Counted from the first letter of the stretch, positions 26,155 to 34,532 are shown. The stretch is DNA of 64,000 bases from Burkholderia ubonensis (GCF_902833085.1 NZ_CADFEB010000007.1:457060-521059), one strand, 5' to 3'. The notes: a model not told the origin generated them from the sequence alone. Made by a program: numbers and translations.

Positions 26155-26759
26155 GCGCCGCCGACCTGAGGCCCGTGCGGATCATCGCGGGCGAGCCGGT
26201 GGCCGAAACGGGCGGTATGCCGACGACGCGCACGGCCCGGCGCGGCTTCGACTACGCGCAATTGATGCGGCGCTCGCGCGTCGCGCCCGCCGGCGAGCGC
26301 GCGTCGGCCGACGACGAGCGGCGGCGTGATGCGTCGCTGCCGTGGCGCGACGGCGCGCTGCCGTCGTTCGAGCGCGACCCGGCCGCGCTGCCGGACGCGG
26401 TCGGGCGCGAAGCGATGGCGCGCGCGTGCGCGGGCTCCGATGCGTTCGTCAACCAGGTGTTCGCGCAGCGCGAGCGGATGGTGCGCGTCGCCGAGGCGCT
26501 CGCGGCCGAGATCGCCGCGCTGTGCGGCGACGACGCGGCGGGCCGGTGGGAGATCAGCCTGCCCCTCGACGCCGCGCTGCTGCCGGACACGGTGCTGCAC
26601 CTGGTTCTTTCGCGTTTCGACTTGCGGCTTCGGTTCGAGACGCCGGACGCGGCGACGCGGCACTTACTCTGCACCCATGGCGCGACGCTGCACGCGCGAC
26701 TCGACACGCTGCTCGCGCACCACGGCGCGCCGCGCGAGATCGAGATCGACGTCGACTGA
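26151..26759 (+). CDS. HpaP-like T3SS protein (SctP)
   Basis: A 202-residue protein between sctV and sctQ, exactly where hpaP lies in Xanthomonas and Ralstonia. Its second half (GRWEISLPLDAALLPDTVLH and LRLRFETPD) resembles HpaP/SctP proteins, which help set substrate order; the N-terminal half is Arg/Ala-rich and poorly conserved. It starts in the sctV stop (ATGA). Its 3' third also contains the promoter elements for sctQ at 26609-26670. Confidence 0.85.
   Translation: MSAADLRPVRIIAGEPVAETGGMPTTRTARRGFDYAQLMRRSRVAPAGERASADDERRRDASLPWRDGALPSFERDPAALPDAVGREAMARACAGSDAFVNQVFAQRERMVRVAEALAAEIAALCGDDAAGRWEISLPLDAALLPDTVLHLVLSRFDLRLRFETPDAATRHLLCTHGATLHARLDTLLAHHGAPREIEIDVD
26609..26670 (+). promoter_or_regulatory. 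hrpII/PIP box and -10 inside the HpaP-like gene, for sctQ
   Basis: TTCG at 26609-26612, 16 bases, TTCG at 26629-26632, then TACTCT at 26665-26670 after 32 bases. The -10 is locally A+T-richer than the surrounding coding sequence. A start near 26677 would give sctQ a leader of about 125 bases. It would let the sctQ-R-S-hpaA-like genes be read independently of sctU-V. Confidence 0.75.
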
Positions 26760-26803
26760 GCGAGCGCAATCGAACCCGCAACCGATCCCGACCAGCCGCG
26801 ACG

Positions 26804-27970
26804 ATGGATACCGAGCCGATCGAACTGGAACCCGACACCGCCGCGCCGCGCGGCATCGACGCCGCACTGCCGCTGCCCGCGTGCAGCGCGTTCGACGCGG
26901 CGCTTGCGCGCATCGTCGCCGACGCGCGGCTCGCCGCGTGGCTCGCGCGCTTCCCGGCGATGTCCGGCTGGCGCGCGGCGACGGGCGAGCGGCCGCGCTT
27001 CGAGCGCCCCGGCGTGCTCGACCTGCGATGGCACGGCGCGACCGCGCGTGTCGCGATCGATCTCGCCGCGTTTCCGGCGCTCGATGTGGTCGCAGCGCCC
27101 GCGCTCGACGCACGGGGCGACGCCAGCGTGTCGCTGCGCACGGCGCTCGCGTCGGCGCTGCTCGCGCCGCTCGTCGCCGCGTTCGCGGCGGCGGGGCTCG
27201 ACGGCGTGACGATCGGCGGGCTGCGCGCCGTGAATGCGGCGGCGCTCGACGCGACGCGCTGCGTGCTGTCGTTTGCGCTCGACGGCGCGCCGCTGCGCTG
27301 CGCGCTGCTCGACGCGTCGATGCCGTGGCTCGACGCGCTCGCGGCGCGATTGCGCGGCGAACGGCTGCCCGACGCGGCGGGCCTGCTGGCGCGCGTGCGC
27401 CTGCCCGGCCGCGTGCGGCTCGGCTCGCGCAGGCTGCCGCTCGCGGTGCTGCGCAGCCTGCGGCCGGGCGACGTGCTGCTGGACCTGGCGCCGGCCGCGC
27501 TCGGCGCCGCGCGGGCGGGGCCGCTGCACGCATGGTGGGGCGCGCGTCGCGCGACGCAATGGCATGCAACCGTTCTGATCGAGGGAACCACGATGACGAT
27601 GATCGAAACACCCGACACCGCCGACGATCTCGACGAGCCGATCGTCGCGGGCGACCTGCCGGCCGGTTCAGCGGCCGATTCACCCGCCGATGCGCCGGAC
27701 GGCGACGCGCCGGGCGCTGCGCCCGAGCCGGCCGACCTCGGCGACGTCGACCTGCCCGTGCACGTCGAGATCGACACGCTGTCGCTGTCGATCGCCGAGC
27801 TGGCCGCGCTGCGGCCGGGCTACGTGCTCGAGCTGCCGCTCGCCGCGCGCGACGTGCCGGTGCGGCTCGTCGCGTACGGCCAGGCGATCGGCGGCGGCCG
27901 GCTGGTCGCGGTGGGCGCGCATCTCGGCGTGCGGATCGACCGGATGGCGGGCGACGATGGTTCAGTTTAA
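26804..27970 (+). CDS. sctQ: T3SS sorting platform (C-ring) protein SctQ (HrcQ)
   Basis: A 388-residue protein with an Ala/Arg-rich N-terminal domain and a C-terminal SPOA domain (about 310-385; VHVEIDTLSLSIAELAALRPGYVLELPL in part) like FliN. It forms the cytosolic platform that gathers chaperone-bound substrates below the export gate. An in-frame ATG at 27593 with its own strong ribosome-binding site could also give a separate SPOA-only form. The gene has its own hrpII promoter inside the preceding gene and overlaps sctR by 14 bases. Confidence 0.92.
   Translation: MDTEPIELEPDTAAPRGIDAALPLPACSAFDAALARIVADARLAAWLARFPAMSGWRAATGERPRFERPGVLDLRWHGATARVAIDLAAFPALDVVAAPALDARGDASVSLRTALASALLAPLVAAFAAAGLDGVTIGGLRAVNAAALDATRCVLSFALDGAPLRCALLDASMPWLDALAARLRGERLPDAAGLLARVRLPGRVRLGSRRLPLAVLRSLRPGDVLLDLAPAALGAARAGPLHAWWGARRATQWHATVLIEGTTMTMIETPDTADDLDEPIVAGDLPAGSAADSPADAPDGDAPGAAPEPADLGDVDLPVHVEIDTLSLSIAELAALRPGYVLELPLAARDVPVRLVAYGQAIGGGRLVAVGAHLGVRIDRMAGDDGSV
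27581..27595 (+). promoter_or_regulatory. Internal ribosome-binding site and start for a SctQ-C form
   Basis: GAGGGAA at 27581-27587 lies five bases before ATG 27593, in the same frame as sctQ. Translation there would give a 125-residue protein holding an acidic linker and the SPOA domain, ending at 27970. Internal starts giving a C-terminal partner are established for SctQ homologues of Yersinia and Salmonella; here it is seen only as sequence. Confidence 0.65.
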
Positions 27971-28607
27971 CGACATCACCGGCCTGCTGATCGCCGTGCT
28001 CGTGATGAGCATGGTGCCGTTCATCGCGATGGTGGTCACGTCGTACGCGAAGATCGTCGTCGTGCTCGGCCTGCTGCGCAACGCGCTCGGCGTGCAGCAG
28101 GTGCCGCCGAACATGGTGCTGAACGGCATCGCGATCCTCGTGTCGCTGTACATCATGGCGCCGATCGGCTTCGCCGCGCAGCAGCAGCTGCAGGGGCAGG
28201 CGCTGTCGCCGCAGCCGACGCAGGCGATGCTGCAGGCGTTCGGCGCGGCGAAGGAGCCGTTCCGCCAGTTCCTCGTCGCGCACTCGCGCGAGCGCGAGAA
28301 GCGCTTCTTCCTGCGCTCGGCGTCGGTGATCTGGCCGAAGGCCGCGGCCGCGCAGCTGCGCGACGACGACCTGATCGTGCTCGCGCCCGCGTTCACGCTC
28401 GCGCAGATGACCGACGCGTTCCGCATCGGCTTCATCCTCTACATCGCGTTCATCATCGTCGATCTCGTGATCGCGAACGTGCTGATGTCGATGGGGATGA
28501 ACCAGGTGCAGCCGACCAACGTCGCGATCCCGTTCAAGCTGATGCTGTTCGTCGTGATGGACGGCTGGTCGACGCTCGTGCACGGGCTCGTGCTGACCTA
28601 TTCCTGA
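27957..28607 (+). CDS. sctR: T3SS export gate protein SctR (HrcR)
   Basis: A 216-residue FliP-family membrane protein with about four hydrophobic helices. Typical stretches are MVPFIAMVVTSYAKIVVVLGLLRNALGVQQ, of which the central VTSYAKIVVVLGLLRNALG is the family signature, and the C-terminal LMLFVVMDGWSTLVHGLV. With SctS and SctT it makes the gate. It starts inside the end of sctQ and is followed 33 bases later by sctS. Confidence 0.96.
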   Translation: MVQFNDITGLLIAVLVMSMVPFIAMVVTSYAKIVVVLGLLRNALGVQQVPPNMVLNGIAILVSLYIMAPIGFAAQQQLQGQALSPQPTQAMLQAFGAAKEPFRQFLVAHSREREKRFFLRSASVIWPKAAAAQLRDDDLIVLAPAFTLAQMTDAFRIGFILYIAFIIVDLVIANVLMSMGMNQVQPTNVAIPFKLMLFVVMDGWSTLVHGLVLTYS

Positions 28608-28640
28608 ATTCCGATTTCCCGTTTCGAGGAGGCTCGCCCG

Positions 28641-28904
28641 ATGGAAACCGACGACCTGATCCGGCTCACGTCGCAAGGCATGATGCTGTGTCTCTACATT
28701 TCGCTGCCCGTCGTGCTCGTCGCGGCCGCATCCGGGCTCGCGATCTCGTTCCTGCAGGCGATCACGTCGCTGCAGGAGCAGAGCATCTCGTACGGCGTGA
28801 AGCTCGTCGCGGTGACGGTGACCGTCGCGATCGCCGGGCCGTGGGCCGCCGCCGAGATCCTGCATTTCGCGCAGCAGCTGCTGTCGGCGGCGGTGCCGTC
28901 GTGA
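28641..28904 (+). CDS. sctS: T3SS export gate protein SctS (HrcS)
   Basis: An 87-residue FliQ-family protein with two membrane helices (about 15-40 and 50-75) and the conserved SFLQAITSLQEQSISYGVKL loop. GAGGAGG about ten bases upstream is a strong ribosome-binding site. Its stop overlaps the next gene's GTG start (GTGA). Confidence 0.96.
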   Translation: METDDLIRLTSQGMMLCLYISLPVVLVAAASGLAISFLQAITSLQEQSISYGVKLVAVTVTVAIAGPWAAAEILHFAQQLLSAAVPS

Positions 28905-29776
28905 GCCGCGTCACGCGCGCGATCGCGCACACCATCCATGCGGCAAAGCCCGATCCGCGGCGGCGCCGGCCGGTGCGCGCGCGTACCGCGACGACCTACG
29001 GCAAGTACGGCACGCGCTTCACGTATTCGAACGGCTTTCAGGCGAACGCGGCCGCCGCGCGCAACCAGATGCTCGCGAAGCTGAAGCCGCGCCTGAAGAC
29101 GGCCGTGGCGGGCTCGCTCCGGCGGCGGCGTGCCGAGAGCCAGGAGGAATCGTTCGACGGTGGAGATGAAGCGGCGGCGTCGCACGCGCACGTCGCGCCG
29201 CACGACGAGCACGACCGGCATTCGGGCGGGCAAGGCGGCGGCCGGCAGCAGCGCGACCAGGACGAACGCGACGACGAGCCGGCCGGTGTATCCGCGCTGC
29301 CGCGCGTGCGCGCGCGGCCCACGGCCGCGCCTGCACCGGAGCAGCGCGCGCTGCGCGACATCGCGCATACCCTCGCGGACGCGGCGCAGCGCGAGCAGGC
29401 GCTGCGCCACCTGTGGGCCGACACGCTGCTGCAGCTCGGCCGGCGAGTCGACGCGGACCCCGCCGCGCGCATCACGCCCGCGCTGCTGAATCACAACGCG
29501 GACCTGCTCGCCGCACGCTTGCGTTCCGGCCCGTGGATGCCGATCGGCTGGAGCGGCGTGAAGCAGGTGCTGCTCGATGCGATGCAAAGCGCGGGCGCCG
29601 CGCCGCGCGACGCATCGGCTGCGCGCGGCGAGCGCGCGAGCACGCACTATCTGTTGCTGCCGCTCCTCGTATTCAACGCGGAACGTCCGTCGACGAACGC
29701 GCAGCTCGCACGCGCGATCGCAAGTGTCGGGACGCTGCACGGCGGCGTGTCGGCCGCATCGCGGCCGCGATCGTGA
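28901..29776 (+). CDS. HpaA-like T3SS control protein
   Basis: A 291-residue protein starting at GTG 28901 in the sctS stop. Position (after hrcS, before sctD) and size match HpaA of Xanthomonas and Ralstonia, a secreted protein that binds the HpaB chaperone and controls release of late substrates. The N-terminus is strongly basic (RRRRPVRAR and later SLRRRRAE), the middle (75-150) is a His/Asp/Gln-rich low-complexity stretch, and the C-terminus is more ordered (SAGAAPRD..., HYLLLPLLVFNAERPS). Sequence similarity is weak by eye, so the call rests mainly on gene order. Confidence 0.75.
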   Translation: MSRVTRAIAHTIHAAKPDPRRRRPVRARTATTYGKYGTRFTYSNGFQANAAAARNQMLAKLKPRLKTAVAGSLRRRRAESQEESFDGGDEAAASHAHVAPHDEHDRHSGGQGGGRQQRDQDERDDEPAGVSALPRVRARPTAAPAPEQRALRDIAHTLADAAQREQALRHLWADTLLQLGRRVDADPAARITPALLNHNADLLAARLRSGPWMPIGWSGVKQVLLDAMQSAGAAPRDASAARGERASTHYLLLPLLVFNAERPSTNAQLARAIASVGTLHGGVSAASRPRS

Positions 29777-29797
29777 GTGTCGCGGCGCACGCGATGC

Positions 29798-29859
29798 TTC
29801 GCAAACGCGGCGATGAATTCGCATGACGAACCAGATGTGAGGCCGCGACGAATTATTCT
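29798..29859 (+). promoter_or_regulatory. Perfect PIP box and -10 for sctD
   Basis: TTCGC at 29798-29802, 15 bases, TTCGC at 29818-29822, an exact plant-inducible-promoter box, then TATTCT at 29854-29859, 32 bases after the second TTCG. It lies in the 185-base gap between the HpaA-like gene and sctD and would start transcription about 95 bases before ATG 29962. Confidence 0.9.
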
Positions 29860-29961
29860 GGCTGCATGGACGAACGAAGCGGCACACCGAAGCGGCGAGC
29901 CGATCGCGATCGATTCGATCGACGCCGATGAAACCCACGACGCAACGATGAGGAGCAACCG

Positions 29962-30960
29962 ATGAAGCTGCTGCGAATCCTGACCGGCCTGCACGCCGGC
30001 GTGGAAATCGCGCTCGGCGCCGGCGAGCACCGGATCGGCGCGGGCGACGATGCGGCGATTCGCATCACCGACTGGCGCGACGGCGACCTGCTGCTGTCGA
30101 TCGACGCACAGGGCGCGACGCGCGCGCAGCGCGCGGCGCCGGTGCCGGCCGAGACGGCCGCCGATTCGTTCGACGCGGACGGCTCGCCGCTGCTGATGCA
30201 GGACTTCGTGCCGGTGCCGTTCGGCGAGACCGCGTTGTGCGTCGGGCCGGCGGACGGCGCATGGCCGAGCGATCTCGAACTGCTCGCGACGTTGTGGGCG
30301 CCGCCGCCCGGCGCCGATGCGGCGCGGCGCGGCGCGCAGCGCAAGCTCGCCGCGTGTGCGGCGGCGGGCGGCGCGCTGGTCGCCGGCCTGCTCGCGATGG
30401 GCGCGATGCTCGCGAGCGCGCATCCGAATGGGCCGCCCCCGGTCGAGCACGCCGACGCGCTCGCAACGCGCATCGGCGCGGAGCTGACGCGCGCCGGCTA
30501 CGCGGAGCTGCATGCGGCGCCGCGCGGCGCGATGGTTGCCGTCACCGGCATGGTGGCGACGCCCGCCGACGACCTCGCCGCGCGCAAGCTGCTCGACCGG
30601 CTCGCCGCGCACCGCGTCGAGCGGCAGTACGACGTCGCGCAGGACGATGCGCAGAGCATCGGCGAATCGCTCGGCGCATCGGGCGCGACGGTCGCGTACG
30701 CGGGGCAGGGGCGCTTTCGGGTGTCGGGCGTCGTGCCGGACCTCGCGCAACTGCGCAAGGCGGTCGAGCGCGTGCGCGCGGACGTCGGGCCGAACGTGCG
30801 CGCGATCGAAATCGACGCGCGCCAGTCCGGCGATGCGCCGGTGCCCGTCGCGTATTCGGGGATGCTCGAGATCGGCGACGTGCGCTACATCGAGACGCCG
30901 GACGGCGTGAAGCACGTGTTTGCGGGCGCGCCGGCCGACGGCGAGCCGGACCTCAATTGA
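29962..30960 (+). CDS. sctD: T3SS inner membrane ring protein SctD (HrcD/HrpD5)
   Basis: A 332-residue bitopic protein. Residues 1-100 form a cytosolic FHA-like beta domain (KLLRILTGLHAGVEIALGAG, a typical SctD opening), one membrane helix lies at about 129-153, and the periplasmic part has repeated ring-building motifs. It forms the outer ring of the inner-membrane base with SctJ and contacts SctK. The gene follows a perfect PIP box and is followed by the hrpD6-like gene. Confidence 0.92.
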   Translation: MKLLRILTGLHAGVEIALGAGEHRIGAGDDAAIRITDWRDGDLLLSIDAQGATRAQRAAPVPAETAADSFDADGSPLLMQDFVPVPFGETALCVGPADGAWPSDLELLATLWAPPPGADAARRGAQRKLAACAAAGGALVAGLLAMGAMLASAHPNGPPPVEHADALATRIGAELTRAGYAELHAAPRGAMVAVTGMVATPADDLAARKLLDRLAAHRVERQYDVAQDDAQSIGESLGASGATVAYAGQGRFRVSGVVPDLAQLRKAVERVRADVGPNVRAIEIDARQSGDAPVPVAYSGMLEIGDVRYIETPDGVKHVFAGAPADGEPDLN

Positions 30961-30987
30961 CTGGACTCAACTGACGGGGGAAGCGGT

Positions 30988-31239
30988 ATGTACGAAGCAT
31001 TGGAACGGGCAGCGGACGTATGCGGACCGCTCGAGCAGGCGCTCGCGGCGCCCGACGCGGCCGTGCGGATCGGCGCGCTGCGCCAGGCGCTCGGCGAGAC
31101 GGCCGAGCGGGTGAGCGCGGCCACCGTGCAGGCGGCGAGCGACTACGACCGCGACGCGATGCAGAAGATCTATCGCGGGCTGCTCGCGGCGCAGCGAATC
31201 GTCGCGACGCTGCACGACGCGAATTCGACGGCCGCCTGA
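30988..31239 (+). CDS. HrpD6-like small T3SS protein
   Basis: An 83-residue, mainly helical protein (RIGALRQALGETAERVSAATVQAASDYDRDAM in part) 27 bases after sctD, with a GGGGGAAG ribosome-binding site. In Xanthomonas the same position and size belong to hrpD6, needed for secretion. The sequence is too short and divergent to assign on its own, and an EscE/YscE-like co-chaperone is an alternative. Confidence 0.75.
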   Translation: MYEALERAADVCGPLEQALAAPDAAVRIGALRQALGETAERVSAATVQAASDYDRDAMQKIYRGLLAAQRIVATLHDANSTAA

Positions 31240-31414
31240 CGGCCACGGTTTCGCCGCGCAGCGTGCGGCGGTGGACGGAGCGGCGCGAGCCGTTCCCGAC
31301 GATGCCGCACGCTGCGTGGCAAAAAAGCGGCGGGCCGAGCGATGTGCAATCAGCGCGGCTGCGCCGGATCTTTGTCGATGCGTGTACGCACGCACTATCT
31401 ATGGAGTGTTGAAC

Positions 31415-31606
31415 ATGAGCATCATCAATACGGCGTTGCATGCTGGTGGAGCCCTGCTGAGCGCAGGCGGCAGTACCGACGCGGGCATCGCGGCGATGAA
31501 CCAGATGGCCGAGAATCAGATGAAGATGACGATCGCGCAGGCGGAAATGGAAGTGAAAAAGACGGCCGTCGGCCTGATGCAGAAAGGTGCGGAGAAAATT
31601 CAGTAA
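31415..31606 (+). CDS. Candidate T3SS pilus or needle subunit (HrpE-like position)
   Basis: A 63-residue protein, rich in Met, Ala and Gln, with an N-terminal Gly/Ala/Ser part and a C-terminal amphipathic helix (NQMAENQMKMTIAQAEMEVK), the general look of needle and Hrp pilus subunits. It occupies the place of hrpE in Xanthomonas, after hrpD6, and is followed by a strong terminator, as expected for a highly made structural subunit. It has no cysteine and no signal peptide. Identity as the pilus subunit is inference. A GGAG lies eight to eleven bases before the start. Confidence 0.78.
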   Translation: MSIINTALHAGGALLSAGGSTDAGIAAMNQMAENQMKMTIAQAEMEVKKTAVGLMQKGAEKIQ

Positions 31607-31633
31607 GTTCGCCGCCGCTCGACGAGAGTCGAA

Positions 31634-31665
31634 CAGCCGGCGCCTCGTGCGCCGGCTGTTTTTTT
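31634..31665 (+). terminator. Rho-independent terminator after the sctD operon
   Basis: A 10-base-pair perfect GC-rich stem (CAGCCGGCGC 31634-31643 with GCGCCGGCTG 31649-31658), a five-base loop and seven T residues straight after. This is the best terminator in the window and ends the sctD-hrpE-like transcript. Confidence 0.93.
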
Positions 31666-31696
31666 GCAGCGTGCGGGATTCCAGAACGGAGCAGCC

Positions 31697-32152
31697 ATGA
31701 GCCAGGAACATTACGAGGAAGTCATCGCCGAGCTTTGCGCGATCGTCGATTTGCCGGATGTCGACCAGGTGCTCGCCACGCGCTCGATCGAGGTCGAAGG
31801 TTTCGACGTGCGGATCGAGTACTTCGAGGACGATCCGGACTCGATGTACGTGAACTTCCATTACGGGATCGTCAGCGCGGGCCGCACGCTCGCGGTGTAC
31901 CGGCTGCTGCTCGAGGCGAACCTGCTGATCTATGCGCAGGACCAGGCGCAGCTCGGGATCGACGCGGACACGGGCAGCATCGTGCTGCTGATGCGGCTGC
32001 CGCTCACGCCCGACGTGACGGGCGAGACGCTCGCCAGTCTGTTCGCGCACTACGCGGAGCACGGCCGCTACTGGCGGCAGAACATCATCGAATCGGGCGA
32101 CGAGATGTTCAGCGGGATCGCGTCCGGCGAGTATTTCTGGCTGAGGGTGTAG
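31697..32152 (+). CDS. CesT-type T3SS chaperone (HpaB-like)
   Basis: A 151-residue acidic protein with the CesT/SycE-like chaperone fold signs: an N-terminal helix (HYEEVIAELCAIVDLP), beta strands (FDVRIEYFEDDPDSMYVNFHYG) and helix LYR-LLEANLLIYAQ. HpaB of Xanthomonas, located after hrpE in the same way, is the general chaperone and exit control for effectors. ATG 31697 has GGAG upstream. It lies after a terminator and no hrpII box was found directly before it, so its promoter is not identified. Confidence 0.85.
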   Translation: MSQEHYEEVIAELCAIVDLPDVDQVLATRSIEVEGFDVRIEYFEDDPDSMYVNFHYGIVSAGRTLAVYRLLLEANLLIYAQDQAQLGIDADTGSIVLLMRLPLTPDVTGETLASLFAHYAEHGRYWRQNIIESGDEMFSGIASGEYFWLRV

Positions 32153-32356
32153 CGGCGCGCAGCGGGCGGGCCCGACGTGAGACCCTGACGGGCGAGCCAA
32201 TCGTAACGGAACGTCACAAACTGCTGCGCGGATTCGGCGCGAACGAGACGATAGCGGCACGCATCCACGCGCTGCGCCCCGCGACGAGCGGCGGCGCGGC
32301 GTGCGGATCGAGCCCGAACCCTTCGTATTCGAACCCGCTTGCCGAGAGGACCCGCG

Positions 32357-33793
32357 ATGTTTTCGACACTCTATTTTGCCGCTGCCGCCGCGCTCGCCAA
32401 CCCGTCGTCGACCGACGCGTACGCCGCGCGCGTGCTCGACGGCCGCTTCGCCGAAGCGGCCGCGTGCGTCGCCGCGCGCTGCGACGCCGAGCCCGGCGAC
32501 CCGGCCGCCGACGTGCGCGACGTCCACGCGTATGCCGACATTCAGCTCGTGCTCGGCCGCTTCGAGGAAGCCGAGGAGACGTTCCGCCGCGCGCAGAAGC
32601 TGCTGCGCGAGTCGCGCGACCAGACGCGCGTGATGACCTGCCGCAACGCGAGCTGGCAGGCGTTCTTCCAGAACCGTTTCGGTGTCGCGCAGGCGGGCTT
32701 CCGGCGGATCGCCGACGACCGCGCGGCGAGCGCCGGGCAGAAGCTCGAGAGCCTCGTCGGCGAATGCGTGGTTATGCATCACCTGGGCCGCGCCGAGGAC
32801 GCGATGACGGCGCTCGACGTGCTCGACGCGGCCGCCCGCGACGCCGATCCGCGCTGGCTGCAGCTCACCGGCGCGCTGCGCGCGGACTTGCTGCTGCAAT
32901 ACGGGGTCGGCTGCGCGGACGCGCTCGGCGACCACGTCTACTGGCGCTCCACGCTGACCGACCTGCCGCTGTCCACGTTCGCGGAAGCGGCCACGCCTGC
33001 GGCCGGCGCCGACGCGCTGCCGCTGCTGCGGATGCGCGTCGACTACATGCGGCAGGTGCATGCGCTCGCGGCCGGCGACCACGCGGCGCTCGCGCGGATC
33101 GATGCGCACGTGAGCTGGTGCGCGAAGGCGGGCCTCGCCGACTACCAGCGCAGCGTGCGCCTCGAAGTCGCGCTCGCGGCGCTGGCCGGCCAGGCGCCGA
33201 ATGTCGCCGACACGATGATCGCGCCGTATCGCGACGCGGCCGGGCGCTGCGGCTCGCACGTGCGCTGGACGCTCGACTATCTGTATTGCGCGGCGAAGGT
33301 GCGCGAGCAGCAGGGGCGGATTCGCGAATCGTCGTCGCTGTATGCGCGCTATGCGCTCGCGTCGGTGCGGCACGTGCGCTCGGACGGCGCGGCGCTCGCG
33401 CCCGCGCTGGCGATCGCGCGCTGCGGCACGCATGCGGCCGCGCCGAGCGACGACGTCAGCGCGCGGCTGCCCGGCAAGTACCGGCGCGCGTATCGCTATC
33501 TGATGGAGCGGCTCGACCAGCGCGATCTGTCGGTGCGGGAAATCGCCGCGCACATCGACGTGACCGAGCGCGCATTGCAGGCGGCGTTCAAGACCTATCT
33601 CGGCCTGTCGCCGAGCGAGCTGATCCGGCGGCAGCGGATGGAGCGGATTCGCGGCGAGCTGCTGTCCGACGCGCCGCGCGCGGCGAGCGTGCTCGAGATC
33701 GCGAGCCGCTGGGGAATCCAGCATCGATCGACGCTGGTCAACGGCTATCGGCGGATGTTCGACGAAGCGCCTTCGCAGACGTTCGACCGGTAA
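32357..33793 (+). CDS. hrpB: AraC-family T3SS regulator, HrpB/HrpX type
   Basis: A 478-residue protein, nearly the same length as Ralstonia HrpB (477) and Xanthomonas HrpX. The first 350 residues are TPR-like helices (LGRFEEAEETFRRAQKLLRE); the last 100 form an AraC-type double helix-turn-helix (DLSVREIAAHIDVTERALQ, then the second HTH around EIASRWGIQHRSTLVNGYRRMF). HrpB/HrpX activates genes that have hrpII/PIP boxes; several such boxes lie in this window. ATG 32357 was chosen over an upstream in-frame ATG at 32339; GAGGAC lies upstream. The gene is between the chaperone gene and a convergent HrpB1-like gene. No box precedes the regulator itself. Confidence 0.92.
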   Translation: MFSTLYFAAAAALANPSSTDAYAARVLDGRFAEAAACVAARCDAEPGDPAADVRDVHAYADIQLVLGRFEEAEETFRRAQKLLRESRDQTRVMTCRNASWQAFFQNRFGVAQAGFRRIADDRAASAGQKLESLVGECVVMHHLGRAEDAMTALDVLDAAARDADPRWLQLTGALRADLLLQYGVGCADALGDHVYWRSTLTDLPLSTFAEAATPAAGADALPLLRMRVDYMRQVHALAAGDHAALARIDAHVSWCAKAGLADYQRSVRLEVALAALAGQAPNVADTMIAPYRDAAGRCGSHVRWTLDYLYCAAKVREQQGRIRESSSLYARYALASVRHVRSDGAALAPALAIARCGTHAAAPSDDVSARLPGKYRRAYRYLMERLDQRDLSVREIAAHIDVTERALQAAFKTYLGLSPSELIRRQRMERIRGELLSDAPRAASVLEIASRWGIQHRSTLVNGYRRMFDEAPSQTFDR

Positions 33794-33967
33794 AGGCACA
33801 GGCGGCGACGCATGACGCCGCCGCCTTCCTGATCTCGTCGAGCCTCTGCGCCACCGCCAGCCGCACGGTTGCTCGACCGGTTGCGTGCTGCATCTCGAAT
33901 GTCCGCGCATCGTTCGCGCCGCGCGCCGCCGATCCCGAACGATCCTGCCCGTTTCGACGCATCCGTT

Positions 33968-34456
33968 TCACCCCATCCCGCTCGCATGCACATGCCGCGC
34001 CCACTGATACCGGTCGAGCCGCAGCAGTTGCGAGATGCGTGCGGCGACGTCGTCGTCGTCATGCATGCCGACGGCGTCCGCGAGTTCGTTCACCTTCAGG
34101 AACCGGCCGACGAGCACCGCCGACGCCCGGTCCCCCGACAGCACCACGGTCTGCGCGTAACGCCGCCAGTCGTCGTCCTGCAGCGCGTACAGGCACCAGC
34201 TCTGCAGCGCCGCGCACAGCGGCGTGCCGCGCTGCTGGTCTTCGAGCGTGCGCAGGATGTGCAGCGCGCCGATCCAGTCGCGCCGGCTGATCCGCAGCCG
34301 CACGTCGCACAGGTCGACCGCGGCGTTGCGCGGCTGCAGGACCCGCAGCGCGAGCAGCAGTTCGTCGAGGTCCGCGTGCGCGCTTGCGCGCAGCCCGGCC
34401 GAGAAGGCCGAGAGCAGCGCGCGCAAGGCGGCCTTGTTGCACGGTTTGATCGCCAT
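33968..34456 (-). CDS. Second HrpB1/HrpK-like protein
   Basis: A 162-residue helical protein with the HrpB1-type pattern (DLDELLLALRVLQPRNAAVDLCDVRLRISRRDWIGALHILRTLE in part and LCAALQSWCLYALQDDDWRRYAQ). It resembles the operon-borne HrpB1 at 22177-22764 but lacks that protein's low-complexity tail. It is read away from the harpin-like gene across a region with two opposing hrpII boxes. A role in the periplasm similar to HrpB1, or as a chaperone for the divergent secreted protein, is inference. Confidence 0.8.
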   Translation of the reverse strand: MAIKPCNKAALRALLSAFSAGLRASAHADLDELLLALRVLQPRNAAVDLCDVRLRISRRDWIGALHILRTLEDQQRGTPLCAALQSWCLYALQDDDWRRYAQTVVLSGDRASAVLVGRFLKVNELADAVGMHDDDDVAARISQLLRLDRYQWARHVHASGMG

Positions 34457-34532
34457 GTCGGTGCGATGCGTCGAGTAGAGATGATCCGGCGACGATGATC
34501 GCCGTCACGCGCGCGAGAGCGATCGGCGCGTG

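Noticed and set aside
31224..31253. TTCG pair before the HrpE-like gene
   Set aside because: The half-sites at 31224 and 31250 are separated by 22 bases, not 16, and no matching -10 lies downstream.
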